NCBI GenBank assembly: GCA_032622095.1
Contig: CP136068.1
Span: forward strand, 47,238,443-47,302,442
Source: Siphonodentalium dalli
Taxonomy: Eukaryota; Mollusca; Scaphopoda; Gadilida; Siphonodentaliidae
Reading direction: 5' to 3'
DNA: 64,000 nt
Shown in pieces: positions 1-12,375 of this stretch (position 1 is the first letter of the stretch; each line of letters starts with the position of its first letter). Both the position numbers and the translations under genes were made by a program. The notes beneath the pieces were generated by a model that worked only from the letters and a program-made list of their open reading frames with translations, did not search any database and was not told the DNA's origin.

Positions 1-122
1 CACATACTTACGGATCAGCATCACTATATGCTGATAATATTCAATATCATTGGTGTCATTAGACATTAGACTGATAACACATAGCAACAAAGACCTCAAC
101 ATTTACTGATTTATTGAATTAA

Positions 123-567
123 CCCTTTCATTGCCAGGTCCGATTTTTGTATCAAACCCATATACCCTGGGCCAATGCGTTCTCTTATATATGCGAGTCG
201 ACCATAGGTCGACTCGCATATATAAGAGAATGCATTGGCCTAACAATTTTTCATCAATTGTTATTATTTTTTACAATTTTTTACAATTTTAATAATTTGT
301 TCTTATATTCTTTAACAGACTTATTTTGTAGGCTTAGTGCCAGGGAATCTTACGTTTTTCATGGGCATCAGAATTATTACTATGACTACCTGGTGATAGT
401 TTTGAGTTATAACATGCCCCTAAGGTTTTATCCAGTTTGTTTTTGTTTTCGCTATAGCATGCTTAAGCATACCCAACAAAATTCAACCCAAATTTTTATT
501 TTTTTTATAGTCGATTTTACAGACCGTAAATTAGGGCCGATGAGATCGGGCCCTGGCACTGAAAGGG
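123..567. mobile_element. piggyBac-type MITE with a perfect-palindrome core
   Basis: The element is flanked on both sides by TTAA (119-122 and 568-571), the piggyBac target-site duplication. Its ends are inverted copies beginning CCCTTTCA followed by TGCCAGG, and CCC ends next to TTAA are typical of piggyBac. There is no transposase. Near the left end, 170-240 is an almost perfect palindrome centred on GTCGACCATAGGTCGAC, able to form a long hairpin. The same palindrome recurs at 12826-12894 and 12973-13041. Confidence 0.8.
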
Positions 568-838
568 TTAATATCTCTCAATCAATCGAACCCATCTCAG
601 TTTGGCCTGCACCCGCTACTATATTGGCAATGGGCACTTCTTTCCCCACACAATTGTCTGCAGCTCACAATTAAGGGTTCATGCACATGCAAGTAATAAA
701 TTGAATAACACACAATGAATACTTGTAAATCATATCGGTATGTCCATCCCAAAATTGCCGCCAAATTAACCAAATTCGAATATTTAATATTGGGAAAAAT
801 TGATTAGCTGGTCCTGTGAGATCACAAACGCTTATTAT

Positions 839-1001
839 CAGGGAGCAAATTAACTGGCATCACATCGTAATTTGCTACCCAAATTTGGATAATAGCTATG
901 CAATTCGGTATGAATTTGATATGATTTTTGAACAATGCTATCTCATCATGTCAATGTGAGGTTATTTGCTGATCAAAATTTCAAAAGTAATTTGCTCCCT
1001 G
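839..1001. mobile_element. hAT-type MITE (163 bp)
   Basis: An 8-bp direct repeat CTTATTAT (831-838 and 1002-1009) flanks inverted ends CAGGGAGCAAATTA. An 8-bp target duplication with termini starting CAGGG is the usual hAT pattern. The interior is non-coding, so it would depend on a transposase supplied elsewhere. Confidence 0.75.
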
Positions 1002-1050
1002 CTTATTATACGAGAAGAATGACTGCAGAGTATAACATTATACTGTTGGC

Positions 1051-1092
1051 GCCCGCGATTGAGTGAGGCACGGGGATTTGTTGCCCGCTCGA
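1051..1092. repeat. GC-rich fragment shared with the 55.5-kb hairpin
   Basis: About 42 bp matches 55555-55598 in reverse complement, with small differences. The shared core includes CCCGCGATTGAGTGAG and GGGGATTTGT. It abuts the hAT-type MITE and looks like a remnant of the same palindromic element. Confidence 0.6.
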
Positions 1093-4000
1093 GAATTTAA
1101 TTTGTGCAACTATATTGTGTCTTTTTTTTGGCTTGTGGCAATCACAAATACTAGGGTTTTCTACGAATTGATTTGAAGGGTACAACGTTCTAGTTCTGAC
1201 ACCAAACGATGCTACTACACGACCAGATATGCTACACGTAGTTTGCAATCGTAAAATTATATTTCTTTATGGGTCAAATTTGATAACTCAGTTTGGTGTA
1301 GATCATACCACAAAGCTCTAATCTGATTACGCCCATAAATTACAATAATATTCCACCAGTTCACAGCCTGGGAATTTTTTTCTTTTATGCATGACGAGAA
1401 ATTTATAACATTGAAAAAAAGCAACGCATGTAATATATTTATTATTATAACCTGTCCCTATGGTTGCCCACTTTCAACAGTTCAGATGCCGCTTCTGGTG
1501 TACACATAAGCAAATTGCCTTTACTTGACCTCTTGGTCAAAGATTGACTAGATTATGGAGTCTTTATTCAGCATCTTTGTGCGCTGGGAGCCTGTGACAC
1601 CTTTGCGCACAGTTTTATCATTTGAACATTTTAATTTAAAAAATAAAAATATTTAATTACATTCAAAACAAACAAAAATAATTTTAATTTTAATTTGTGT
1701 TTCTTCTTAGATTCAACTCCTTACTCAATTTAACAACACTATATTTTCATTTGTTTAAATTAAATTTGTCTTTATATCAAAAATTTGAAAACCGGACGCA
1801 GTTGTACCATCCGCCTGGTTACCCCGAGTCACTACACCTAATTTGGTTGAATATATAAACAGATATATACATATGTAAACACACCAAACTGTGTCTTTTC
1901 GTGTAAAAAATCTATCACAAACAAAGTGATGAACAGCACATGAAGCTCGTGTTGAGAGAAATACCCTTTGCCAAATTTATTTAAACCCAGAATAAGATCG
2001 GATTAGTGGTCCATGCGCGATACCTGTTCCTCAATGAATAAATCTCATGAGCGAGCACGCATTCGCGATAAATTATGGCGTGTCAATAAGCGTTTTATCG
2101 GTCTGCCTTTTGGTCCGATTGGTAACAGGGTAGTTTGACTGCATGCTCACACCACCGAATAGAGTTGTCAATTAGTTGGCAACTGAACAACAGAAAAAGC
2201 CCAATTAGACCCGGTGTGGCTGGGACCGCCAGTGGAGGTTTAAACAAGGTTAAACTCGAAGGTTTAAACCGGAGATGACGAATGAAGGTGAACATGCTTC
2301 TGTTTATTTGAAAGAAACAATGTTAGCATGACCAGTTCGATGAATGGTCGTAACGATTCATGCATATACACATTTTCGAAAGTGATACTAGTTATTTGTT
2401 AACGAAATGTACACGATGAATACAAGTACTGTTCGTTTCGCTTTACAATTTCCATGTTTAATTTGCCTTCAAATTTATCAAGCGTGTTCATATCTATAGC
2501 AGTTTATAGTGCATTATAGCACATCTGCGTTTGCAAGTTGACTACTATTGAAAATTATCCGTGATTAACCAGTTGGTGGCATCTCCATTTTCATTAGAGT
2601 CCACGAATTTGTCCGTATTAATTACTCAAAACGTGAATTGTTACTGTTGGTCGCCATTTGTTTAGTTTACACAATACATACCGATGACTTGTTAAAATAG
2701 TTACGGCTCTTAATTAAGTACGCAAATCAGTCATGTGAATTAGAGTGAGCCAGCAATGTGATATATAGAGGATCTCCAACGAGTTATGTTGGGGAAATAG
2801 ATTTTATGAAACGAGTTTGAAAAAATCTTTTATTTACCATTTCCTGATAAAATTGACGATAACGAATTGGCGATAAAAACATCTGCAACCGCTCGTGAAA
2901 ATTGCCCTTTTAACAAATACAAATGTTTAAAAGAAGCAGAACAATGCATGTAAAATCTAAAGATGCACGGCTTTGTTGTGAGACGCTTCACATCCGTATA
3001 CGACAGCATTGCGCGCTCTCGCTTGCGACGAAAAATATAGTACCCCAATTTGCCTCTTTGTTTTACTCCATATTTCCATTAGTGCAACGAGTTTGGGCAA
3101 TGATTGAACTTTGATGAACAAAGCAATCAGTTTGCATAGTCTGGTATTGTTGTAAAGCCGGGCTTTTCGAAATAGTATTAATCCGCGCGGTATTTTGTTG
3201 GCGCGATGCCAATTATCCCGGGAAGCACGCGGCTATTCGTCACTGGTGAGATATAATGAAATATGTCATGGCTTTTTTAATTATGTAATTGGGATTTCAT
3301 GTGATATGGAAAAATACCACATAGCTATTTCACACAGTCTGCTTGTGCTAGAAACAAATGTAGGGATGGGGAAAATAGATTATTCGTTCGCATCTTGTTG
3401 CCTGTATAACTACAACTGAATACTATGAATCTCCCAAACTGTTAACACACCAGACCGCGCTCCATATCTGGAAGTGATTGATTACTTCATATTCCGAAAG
3501 CCGCGTCGTCCTAGTGATCAAATATGAGTCGAGTTCCAGAGATGTAAATCTGATGAGATATGGACGGCTTTTAAACGAGACTCGATTTCGTCGTACCATG
3601 TGTCCCTTGCTTTCTTGTCCCGTTAATCTGAAAGAGAGCAGGTATATATGTACGTGCAAACAACTGAGGAGTTTCAATTCGCGAATAATACACGAGGAAC
3701 GCTCACCACTCCCAATTGAGGACGAACCTGCATTCTAAAATCGAGACTCCCACTAAACTCTAGTAAGAATCCAGTAATATTGAGACAGGTAATACACATG
3801 CATGCATACTGGTAACTAATTGTGTAGGCGTACGACACTGCGCCCCCCGTTATATCCGTCCACGCTAGCACTCACACTGTACCAACACACCCATTAACAC
3901 TGTTGTTCTGTGTATATCTCAGAACCCATGGTTGGAGGCATTGGCTTGTTATTGGTATTTATTGTTTCAATATGAGTACATACAAATTATTATTCGTGTT

Positions 4001-4930
4001 CTTTATTAACTCCTACAATAGGAATTATTATTTTAATGGTGGAAAGGCAGGGAGTAAGGAATCTTCTTCAAGGACCGGAGACCTTAAATTGGGCATTGAT
4101 GCTCATTCAGCCATAAACAAGTGTTTATGGAAGTGTTTTCTATATAGCCTTAAAATGATATAGAGTATTAGAGCTTTGAGAACGCATAAACGTAGATGAA
4201 ACCCATCGTTATCAAGAATAATATGAAACATTTTTATACAATTATCTTATTTTCAGTATAACAGATTATCCAACATCAATATTTTGCATGGTGAAACCGC
4301 GTGTATATATAACGGAATCAGGTTACAACTTGTTCAATTGCCTGCTCTTATGCGTGATGATGTTATTTGCGAAATGAAATGCATGCTGAGACCGATTGTT
4401 GTGTCATCGACAAGTTATGAACCGTAATGTGATTGGCCAACATTTGCTGGATTGCTAACAGTTTACTATCTTTTACCTTTGATGCGCATGCCGTTATAAA
4501 GCTTTCGCTTGTATAGACTTATCTTGAGCTCAATTGCTGATTTTGTGTATGTTGCGCATCTTAACCGGTTAAAAATGTTTACATAAATATATTATCTTGT
4601 TGTCGTCAGCCATTCAGACAGGATTTTAATTGGTTTAGAGAGCCAACGTTTATGCATACATATCATACATATGTGCGTGTGTTCCAGGAGTCTATTGTCC
4701 GGTATCTAAATGCATTTTGTTGAAACTTCTTATTATATTAACGTCATCGTCAGTCAACGCCAGTCTGTGTCCTCTCATTCTATCACCAGTCAGAGTCTGA
4801 CTTTATCTGTACGTTCTCTAAATCATTCATTATTTTGTATACGTGTATCGTGTCGAATGTTTCTCTCATGTATTATAGTGTTGGGAGGCCAAGGCGTTGC
4901 AGTCTGTCATCACCAGGGTACGCGCTGGAC
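1093..4930. other. No gene recognised; one repeat-tail remnant
   Basis: I see no exon, RNA gene or intact mobile element here. Open frames are short and lack splice or family signals. Around 1800-1850 a stretch containing TACCCCGAGTCACTACACC and AATTTGGTTGAA resembles 52925-52965, so both are probably tails of one retroposon family. Confidence 0.5.
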
Positions 4931-4934
4931 CGAA

Positions 4935-5495
4935 ATTTTACTTTTGCCAAATAATTTGCCAAATGAAAATATTTTTTGCCAAATTCGTTTAGAATTTGCC
5001 AAATATGACCACTCATAGTATCATTTTATGCAACCTTGATTGAGTCTTATGTTTCGACTCTCGCGGTTTGATATCGATATAAAAGCAGTTAGTTAATGAT
5101 TATAGACTCATCTCTATTGTGGTTTATCATGCAACAATAAACCAATCACCGAACTATGCAATGGTCGAAGCGTTGCTTAATCAGAAGGGAGCATCACAAG
5201 AGGATTAGCTATGTAAACACCACCACAAACACACTAAATACTGGTAATCCATCTACCCATCGATAATAATGTTACCAGATTAACTGCATCTTAATGGAAG
5301 TGTTAACTTTTCCCAAACCATATAAAACACAACGAATATAATTCCATTGTAATAATTTCCTAAAATGAAGGGTATTGATTGACCCGATATTTTTCAACTT
5401 TATCGAGGATTAAAAAAGTTATTTGCCAAAATCTTTGCCAAATGAAATTTTTTTTAGTGCCAAATATGAATTATTTTTGCCATTGGCACATTTGG
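4935..5495. repeat. Clusters of TTTGCCAAA
   Basis: The motif TTTGCCAAA or close variants recurs in two clusters, 4943-5004 and 5418-5490. They are separated by about 400 bp of unremarkable sequence and lie just left of the CR1 LINE remnant. Origin unknown. Confidence 0.5.
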
Positions 5496-5506
5496 AAAGC
5501 GGCAGC

Positions 5507-6077
5507 GCGAACCCTGCTCATCGCATGGTTTGTTTTTGATGGGTTCTATAATTTTTGTCGCTCTTATTTGTACTCTTTCTATTGATGTTTTGTCCTTTGT
5601 ATAATGATTCAATTTTTTTGATCCATACTCTAGTGTTGGTCTCAAAAATGATTGATGTGAAATCAGGAACATATCATTCATATATTTGAAGGTTCTGTTC
5701 AGCAGGCCTAGCTTTTGGTTGGCTTATTTACTGTAGCTGCTACGTGTGTTGTAAGTTTCAACTGTTCATAAAATATTACTCCGATGTCCTTTTCTTCTCT
5801 GTTAGGGTCTACTGTATATGCGTTGCCTTCCACTGATACTGTATTTATTTCCTGCTCTATAACTTTACATTTTCCCGCATTACATCTCAAAAGTCACTTA
5901 TCTGTCCAAAATCATAGGGTATCAAGGTCTGCTTGTAGTTGTTCACTGTCTTCATTATTTATCTCCGGTTAATCTTGGTATCATCCGCAACGATTTTATA
6001 CCTTCAGTGATGTCGTTTATGAAGATTAGAAACAAGATAGGTCCCAACACAAATCATTGGGGAATACCGCTTGTGAC
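5507..6077 (-). pseudogene. CR1-like LINE reverse transcriptase, C-terminal fragment
   Basis: Reading leftwards, the minus strand gives a decayed reverse transcriptase running from SGIPQ through GPILFLIFINDI, ADDTK and NAGKCKV to EEKDIGVI and RPTLEYGS. This is the motif order of CR1-type LINEs. Stops and frameshifts break it; for example the SGIPQ motif is followed by a stop where GS is expected. It is the continuation of 12376-13378: the 15-bp sequence next to 6077 reappears at 12361-12375, showing that the intervening 6.3 kb is an insertion. The 3' end is lost near 5507. Confidence 0.8.
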
Positions 6078-6092
6078 GTTTCGTTGTTATAT
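6078..6092. repeat. 15-bp target-site duplication, left copy
   Basis: GTTTCGTTGTTATAT here is identical to 12361-12375. The two copies bound the L1/Tx1-like LINE and mark where it entered the CR1-like element. Confidence 0.85.
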
Positions 6093-6700
6093 ATATATAT
6101 ATTTATTTTTTTAAATTGAACCAGAAAATAACAGCAACATACATAACATGTGTGATACAATTTAAACCTGCAAGTATAATATAGGTACAACGTGATTCAA
6201 TAATATATATGGTATGTAATATACGTTCAGTTTAACTGAAATCACTGGTTCTTTTTTAAGAGGAAAGAAAGGGTATATGTATATATTAAATATATATAGA
6301 AGGATAGTTAATAAGATATAGAAAATGAATATAGTCGGGAGAAAATAGCGTCTTTAAATGAGTTCATTGAGAAAAGTAAAATTGTGGTACTGTATGCAAA
6401 ACATCTTAGTTGTATTTTAATGTGAGGTTCATGCTCAGGCTAAAAGTTTAATCCGTATATGAAGGAAATGTGAATGTCACATTTGTTTTGTCGAGTTTTT
6501 GCATCGTTTAAATATAACATGTATAATTGAAAACAACATGTTAGTACTCTGGCCAAATACGAGTAATTGTGCATGAAATATCGCACATGATCATGTACGA
6601 ACTAAATACTTGAACAGTACATGGTGACCATATATATTTATGAGCGCGTTTGAATACCAAGCGATTTGGATTGACGAAATATATACCGTAGATATATAAA

Positions 6701-9700
6701 TTATTTGTCTAGTAAACCCTTCCAATTAGACCAGCGACTTTCAAAGATAGTATGTCTGCAGTTACTATAGTAATGTGTCTTTTCAATATTATAATAAAAT
6801 CGTATTTCTGCTTTTATACTTGGTAATGTGGGTAATTCATTTTTGAGTTTTGATCTATATATATTGTATTTGATTATTATAAGGACAAGTGATAATAGAG
6901 GTTCCATTCCTCATGTTGTACCGTGGCCAAGTACATGTATGATCAGATTTGGGGTCAGGTCTATGACAATATTGGTAGAAGCGAGAATCCATGTTTTAAC
7001 TTCAGCTCAGAGGGCGTAAATGATTCTACAATCGTAGAATATGTGCAAAATAGTTTCTTTATCTGTCTTACAAAAGGAACACGATTCATCTCCGGAAATT
7101 CCTATTTTTTTAAAACAAACTGTTGGTTCCAAATATTCTATGTGTTATTCTGTATTGGAACCATCTATACTTTGTGTCATGGAAACATTTAAAAGGTATC
7201 GCAAACGTTGTTGACCACCATTGTAAATTATAATCTACACGTAGTTCGTTATTCCATTTTGTCATTAAACGGCTATTTTTAGATTCACCCTGAAGGGTGT
7301 TATATATTTGTCTCATCGGTTCTCTCACAAGCTGGTCTATTTGGAAGGGAATAAGCGGGAACTGTAATATAGAGATGTTTTGTGCATCAATTATAGTTGA
7401 GAAATGTGCCAAAGATTTCTTTAAATATTGTATAATACTATTATAGGAAATAAAGTCCGAACTTATGCCATAACAAGAGACGGCTTTGTTGTATGGTATT
7501 ATATTCCCCGTGTTGTCTATAAAATCATTGACAAAAAAGAGTCCGATATGCTCAATGTACCGATTGTAAATATTTCCACAATTTGCTGTTTTATAGTCAC
7601 TGTAAATGAGACTGGTGGAGTAAAATTGATTTATCGTTTGCGCTGACATTTTCGCGCGACATAATTTCCATGCATCAAAAACATCATTCCAAAAAGGATT
7701 ACGTAAACATTTCCTCAATTTGTCGATTCCGCTACCAGACGCCAAATACCATTTAGAACACCCGGGAATGTTATTCATATCATTTTCGAGCAAAGTCTGC
7801 CAACCATCATTTTGCAATATATATCTTTTAACACATGACATTTTCATTGAGTACATGAAGTTTCTTTTGTTTGTCATCTTGCATCCTCCATTTTCGTAGG
7901 TCTGCTGAAAAACTGTTCTCGCAACCTTATCTGGTTTACCGTTCCATATGAACTTATATACGGCCTTCGTCATGTCATCTACATTGTATTAAAGTCATCG
8001 GTGGATTTGGGATTGTTAAAAACAGGAACGATAGTTTGGACAATATCAGTGATTTAAAATATAACGACCCTGCCAAGGACAGTTAAGTTTCTTTTTGACC
8101 ACATATACATTATTTTTCTGATCTGGCCATATATTTTCGGTGTATTTACTTTGGAACATATTTTCGCGATCCATGTTAAAGTCAATACCCAGAAATTTGA
8201 AACTCTTTGAGTGCCATTTTACTTTCCATTTATCACATATAGAGTCGGTACAGTCCCTTTTTCTGCCAATCCATACCGCTTGGGTCTTTTCGTAGTTAAG
8301 TATCATACCTGACATGAGATAAAAACATGCAACACCTCGAATGTACTGTCAAAGCTATGGGCGTCGCCGTCAAGAAAAATACAGGTGCCATCAGCGTATT
8401 GTGATATCTTGAACTCAAAGTTTCCAATTGATATTCCCTTGATTTGTTTACAGTTGCGAATTGCAATGCCAAGAATTTCAACACACAAAAGAAAAATATA
8501 CGGTGATATTGGATCACCTTGACGACAGCCCCTCGAAACCTTAAAACTTTGTGATATGTGAACATTTATGTTTAGATTGGAAGAAATATTTTGAAAAAGG
8601 CACATTACCATGTTAATAAATTTATCTCCAAATTTAAAATATCTAAGAACTGCCCTGAGGAAGGGCCATGACACCGAGTGGAAAGCTTTCTCAAAGCCTA
8701 ATAGTAGAAAAATACCAGGAATATCCATTGTTTTGGTTGTTGTCAAGATATCAGAAACTAACCTGATATTTTCTCCTATAAATCTCCCTTTCATAAAACC
8801 TTTTTGATCAGAATGAATTACACGTGGTAATATATATTTCAATCTTGAAGATAAAACTCCAGATAATATTTTATAACCAACATTTAGTAGCGACAATGGT
8901 CTCCAATTTCGTATATATTGTCTTGGTTTGTTATCTTTTGGAATCAGAGTGAGGACACCGTGTTTTTGAGCAACAGATAGATTTCCATTTACAAGTCCAT
9001 AATTTAATGATCGCACCAGGAATTTTCCTAGTTTATTCCAAAATACTTTATAAAATTCCACAGTGTAGCCGGATGATCCTGGACTTGTGTTGTTTTTCAT
9101 GTTTTTTAGACAATCGGTGGCTTCCTTATACGATATTTGTGCTTCCAGAATTTCTGTTGTCTCATCCGACAGTTTTGGATCTTCAGGAAATTTGTGCAAC
9201 TGTTGATTATTTGGGGATATTCCCATGAAAAATTCTTCAATACAATCATGTGGTAATTCGCTTTCGCTTGATTTGCTCTCATAGAGTATTTTATAAAAAT
9301 CTCTAGCTTCGGCTAATATTTTTGCTTGGTCTGTGATTATATCACCTTCTTCGGTTTTAATCCGCATTAAAGCTTTATTTAAATAGTGTCGTTTCTCTAA
9401 ATTTAGAAAGTATCTCGTTGGTTTTTCACCATCTCCAAGCCATTTTGCTCGGGGTCGCACAAGTACTCCTTCCAGTTTCTTTATTCTAATTTCTTCTAAT
9501 TCGTTTTTCATATTTTGTAACATGTTCAACTCTTTATCTGTTTCAAGTCTCGAATTTTCTAAAGATTCAATTTTAATTTGGAGTTCTGATTCAGCTTTAC
9601 GCTTAGATTTATTCAATTTTTGTGCAAAGTGTACAGTGCTTTTTCTTATTTACATAAGCAATGTTTCAAAAATAAATGGTCGTTTATTGAGAATATCGGG

Positions 9701-11782
9701 TATTGCTCATCAACAGGTTTATCTGGTATAGCATATTGTTCTATAATTTGGTTAATTGTTGTGTTAACTCATTCAGAAAATCTTTGTTTTTCAATAGAGA
9801 ATTATTAAATTTCCAATATCCACGCACAGGTTGAGTGTCTGTTAATTTTAATTTGAGGCTTATAATCGAATGGTCAGTTCTATAACCAGGTTCTATTGTT
9901 GTTGATTCTACAAACGGAAGGATGCAGTCAGAAAGGAGAAAGTAGTCTAGCCTCGCTTGTTGAATGGGTGACCTTCTTCTCCATGTATATTTCTTTTTTT
10001 CTGTGTTATTTTGTCTCCAAATATCTGTTAATTTAACTTTATCGTTTATCATTGCCAATAATTTATCCCTCGCCTGAGGATTGTTTATATTACGATAGTT
10101 ATCTGTATCTATGGATGGGTCAAGAGATATATTAAAACCACCGCAAAGGATCAGGCTTTCCGGTTCTTTTTTGATAATCAAGTCATGTATTTTAGTGTAG
10201 AAAGATGGCTGGTCCGTGTTCGGTCCATATATACGGCATGGCGTTGGAATGGTTCAGATCCTATCTCGATGGTCGTACGTTGAGTGTCACGGTGAACGGC
10301 TCACATTCTGATGTTTTTACGCTGAAATATAGGGTACCACAGGGCTAGGTTATAGGTCCTAGGTCCCTTGCTCTACGTGATTTATGTTTTACCACTTGGG
10401 GACATCATTCGTAATCACCGACTACAGTTCCACTTTTATGCGGTCGATATGCAACTTTATGTTCATTTTAAGCCAGATTTCGAACAACCCGCCAAAGAAG
10501 GAATCGAACTGTGTGTAGTAGATATCAAATCGTGGATGACTGAAAACTTTCTTAAGTTAAATTCCGACAAAACGGAACTCATATATATTGGTTCGCCCCA
10601 ACAACTGCTGAAGGCGACAACATGTAATATTCTTCTTGAGGAGAGTGTTGTCTCCAAGTCAACCACTGTTCGCAATCTGGGATATCAAATTGATGAGAAC
10701 CTGTCTGCGGATGCGCATGTGACACATGTGTGCAGACTCTCATATCACCAGCTGAGAAATATAAGCCGGGTGCGAAACGTGCTTGACATGGAGACGACAA
10801 AACAACTTGTCAATGCATTTGTAACAAGCCGCATCGATTATTGTAATGCCCTGCTCCTTGGTTGCAACAAGTCTTTTTTGCACAAGCTCCAGGTCATTCA
10901 AAATTGTGCGGCTAGGCTTGTCACAAAAACCAAAAAAATTGACCATATAACTCCTATACTGTATAAACTGCATTGGCTTCCGATCGATGAAAGATTTCAT
11001 TTCAAAACAATATTAATCGTATACATGTGTCTAAATGGCTTGGCACCAACTTACCTATCCGATATCGTTGCACGTTATCAACCACCTGGACCACTTAGGT
11101 CTGCAAAGTCGAACTTGTTGATACATACTCCTGATAATCTAAAAACATGCGGCGACCGCGCATTTTGCGTGGCCGGTCCCATGCTCTGGAATTTATTGCC
11201 AGACCACCTTAAAGCTCCGCAACCCATTGATCAATTTAAATCAGCTTTAAAGTGTCACTTGTTCAAAAGGGCATTCGGTCACACACAGTGTCAATAATTC
11301 AACCTCAGATGCCAATTCGTCACTACAGCTCTATGTATTATGTTTGCATGTTAACATGCTATCTGTATGATATATATTATTTTTGTGTAAAGCCCGAGAG
11401 CACATGTCGTGGATCCGTGGCTATAAACCTTATTATTATTATTATTATTATTATATTTACAATAGTAAATGGAGTTTCGCCAATATTTAAATCCAGCACC
11501 AATAAATAAATTACCATCGCTATCTCGGTATGTATCTTTAATTTCAAATTTAAATGTGTTATTGAAGAGTATCGCAACCCCTCTACTCGCAGATGTGAAT
11601 ATATTAAAAACACAGGTGTAACCCCACTCCGATTCTATAGACTGTTCCTGTTCCTTGGTAAAATGTACGTCTTGTAGGCAAAATATATCGTATTTTAGGT
11701 TTCGAACATAGTTCATTACGTCTCGACGTTTCTGGCGACCACCAAGGCCTCGACAGTTCATCGACATGATCTTAACAGACAT
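6701..11782 (-). pseudogene. L1/Tx1-like ORF2 (endonuclease and reverse transcriptase), inactive
   Basis: The ORF starts at 11782 with MSVKIMSMNCRGLGG, the N-terminus of an apurinic-type endonuclease. It is cut near 11453 and resumes at about 10226 with YGPNTDQPSFYTKIHDL, then LDYFL and TDHSIISLKL. Reverse transcriptase follows (8303-9616), with PGSSGYTVEFYKVFW, LIPK, RPLSLLNVGYKILS, QKGFMKGR and QGDPISP. The C-terminal part spans 7973-6701 and includes a CxxC...H...C knuckle around 7020-7080. Two catalytic positions are altered: the GDFN motif reads GGFN and the YADD motif reads YADG. Frameshifts lie near 9617, 8300 and 7980. This is an old dead copy. The L1/Tx1 assignment rests on motif order. 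Confidence 0.85.
10229..11452 (+). mobile_element. 5'-truncated L2-like LINE inside the L1/Tx1-like LINE
   Basis: The plus strand encodes the C-terminal half of an L2/CR1-group reverse transcriptase. It begins GMALEWFRSYLDGR, and the main open frame is 10368-11297. Diagnostic pieces are LNSDKTEL, FVTSRIDYCNALL, QNCAARLV, DHITPILYKLHWLP and LWNLLPDHL. The catalytic YADD reads YAVD, and a stop replaces the residue after PQG. The 3' end is a run of ATT triplets (about 11430-11452), as in L2-type elements. The host frame resumes on both sides (IYYCK to the right, YGPN to the left), so the insertion point is clear to within a few bases. Confidence 0.85.
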
Positions 11783-12360
11783 TTGCAGTAACTAATGTAA
11801 ACAAATACCACAACACAATAGATTGCTACAACAGAAGAAAGGTACAAAGAAATACAAGATAGAGTTAAGTATAAGAGGTGACATAACGTCTTCCGATAAT
11901 AGGAATTAATTTAAGAAGTTTCAAGCATATTCCGATATTCGTTTATATCTATGTATAGATTCATCTACAAATTTAAATTTCTATTAAATAATAGATATCA
12001 TGTTTGCATGTTCTGGTAATGCAACGTATTAACGTTTAGTATTACTATGTGCAAACACGCATATGCATGTTTGAATATTTAACCCATAGGTCATATATGT
12101 TTTAGCCAAGCTAGCGTTTGTAATATATCCAAGGTCGTTTTGACAATGTCACTTTAACGCGATTGGAAAGTAAGGTCGATTTATTGAATTAGGTTAAGCA
12201 TCGCTTTAGCAAACAAGACCACATCACGACGAGCAGTAAGGGTGAGAAAGGGTTACAAACATATTCATTTAAAACATCATCAAATGAATCTCAGCATGTT
12301 GTTTCCCTTTCCCACAACAAACATTTATAAATGTTTTTGGTAAATTGTTATTGTGCGATA

Positions 12361-12375
12361 GTTTCGTTGTTATAT
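12361..12375. repeat. 15-bp target-site duplication, right copy
   Basis: Identical to 6078-6092. It marks the 5' end of the L1/Tx1-like insertion. Confidence 0.85.

Larger units (their letters stand above)
6093..12360 (-). mobile_element. L1/Tx1-like LINE inserted into a CR1-like LINE
   Basis: The element has a 15-bp target duplication. Its 3' end on the minus strand is an A-rich and TA-rich tail at 6093-6115. It contains an untranslated 3' region (6093-6700), an endonuclease/reverse-transcriptase ORF (6701-11782) and about 580 bp upstream that shows no ORF1. It is therefore either 5'-truncated or of an ORF1-less type. A 1.2-kb L2-like LINE interrupts the endonuclease. Without that insertion it would be about 5.0 kb. 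Confidence 0.85.

Noticed and set aside
10463-11000. Minus-strand open frames antisense to the L2-like LINE
   Set aside because: They are shadows of the reverse transcriptase frame and carry no family motifs.
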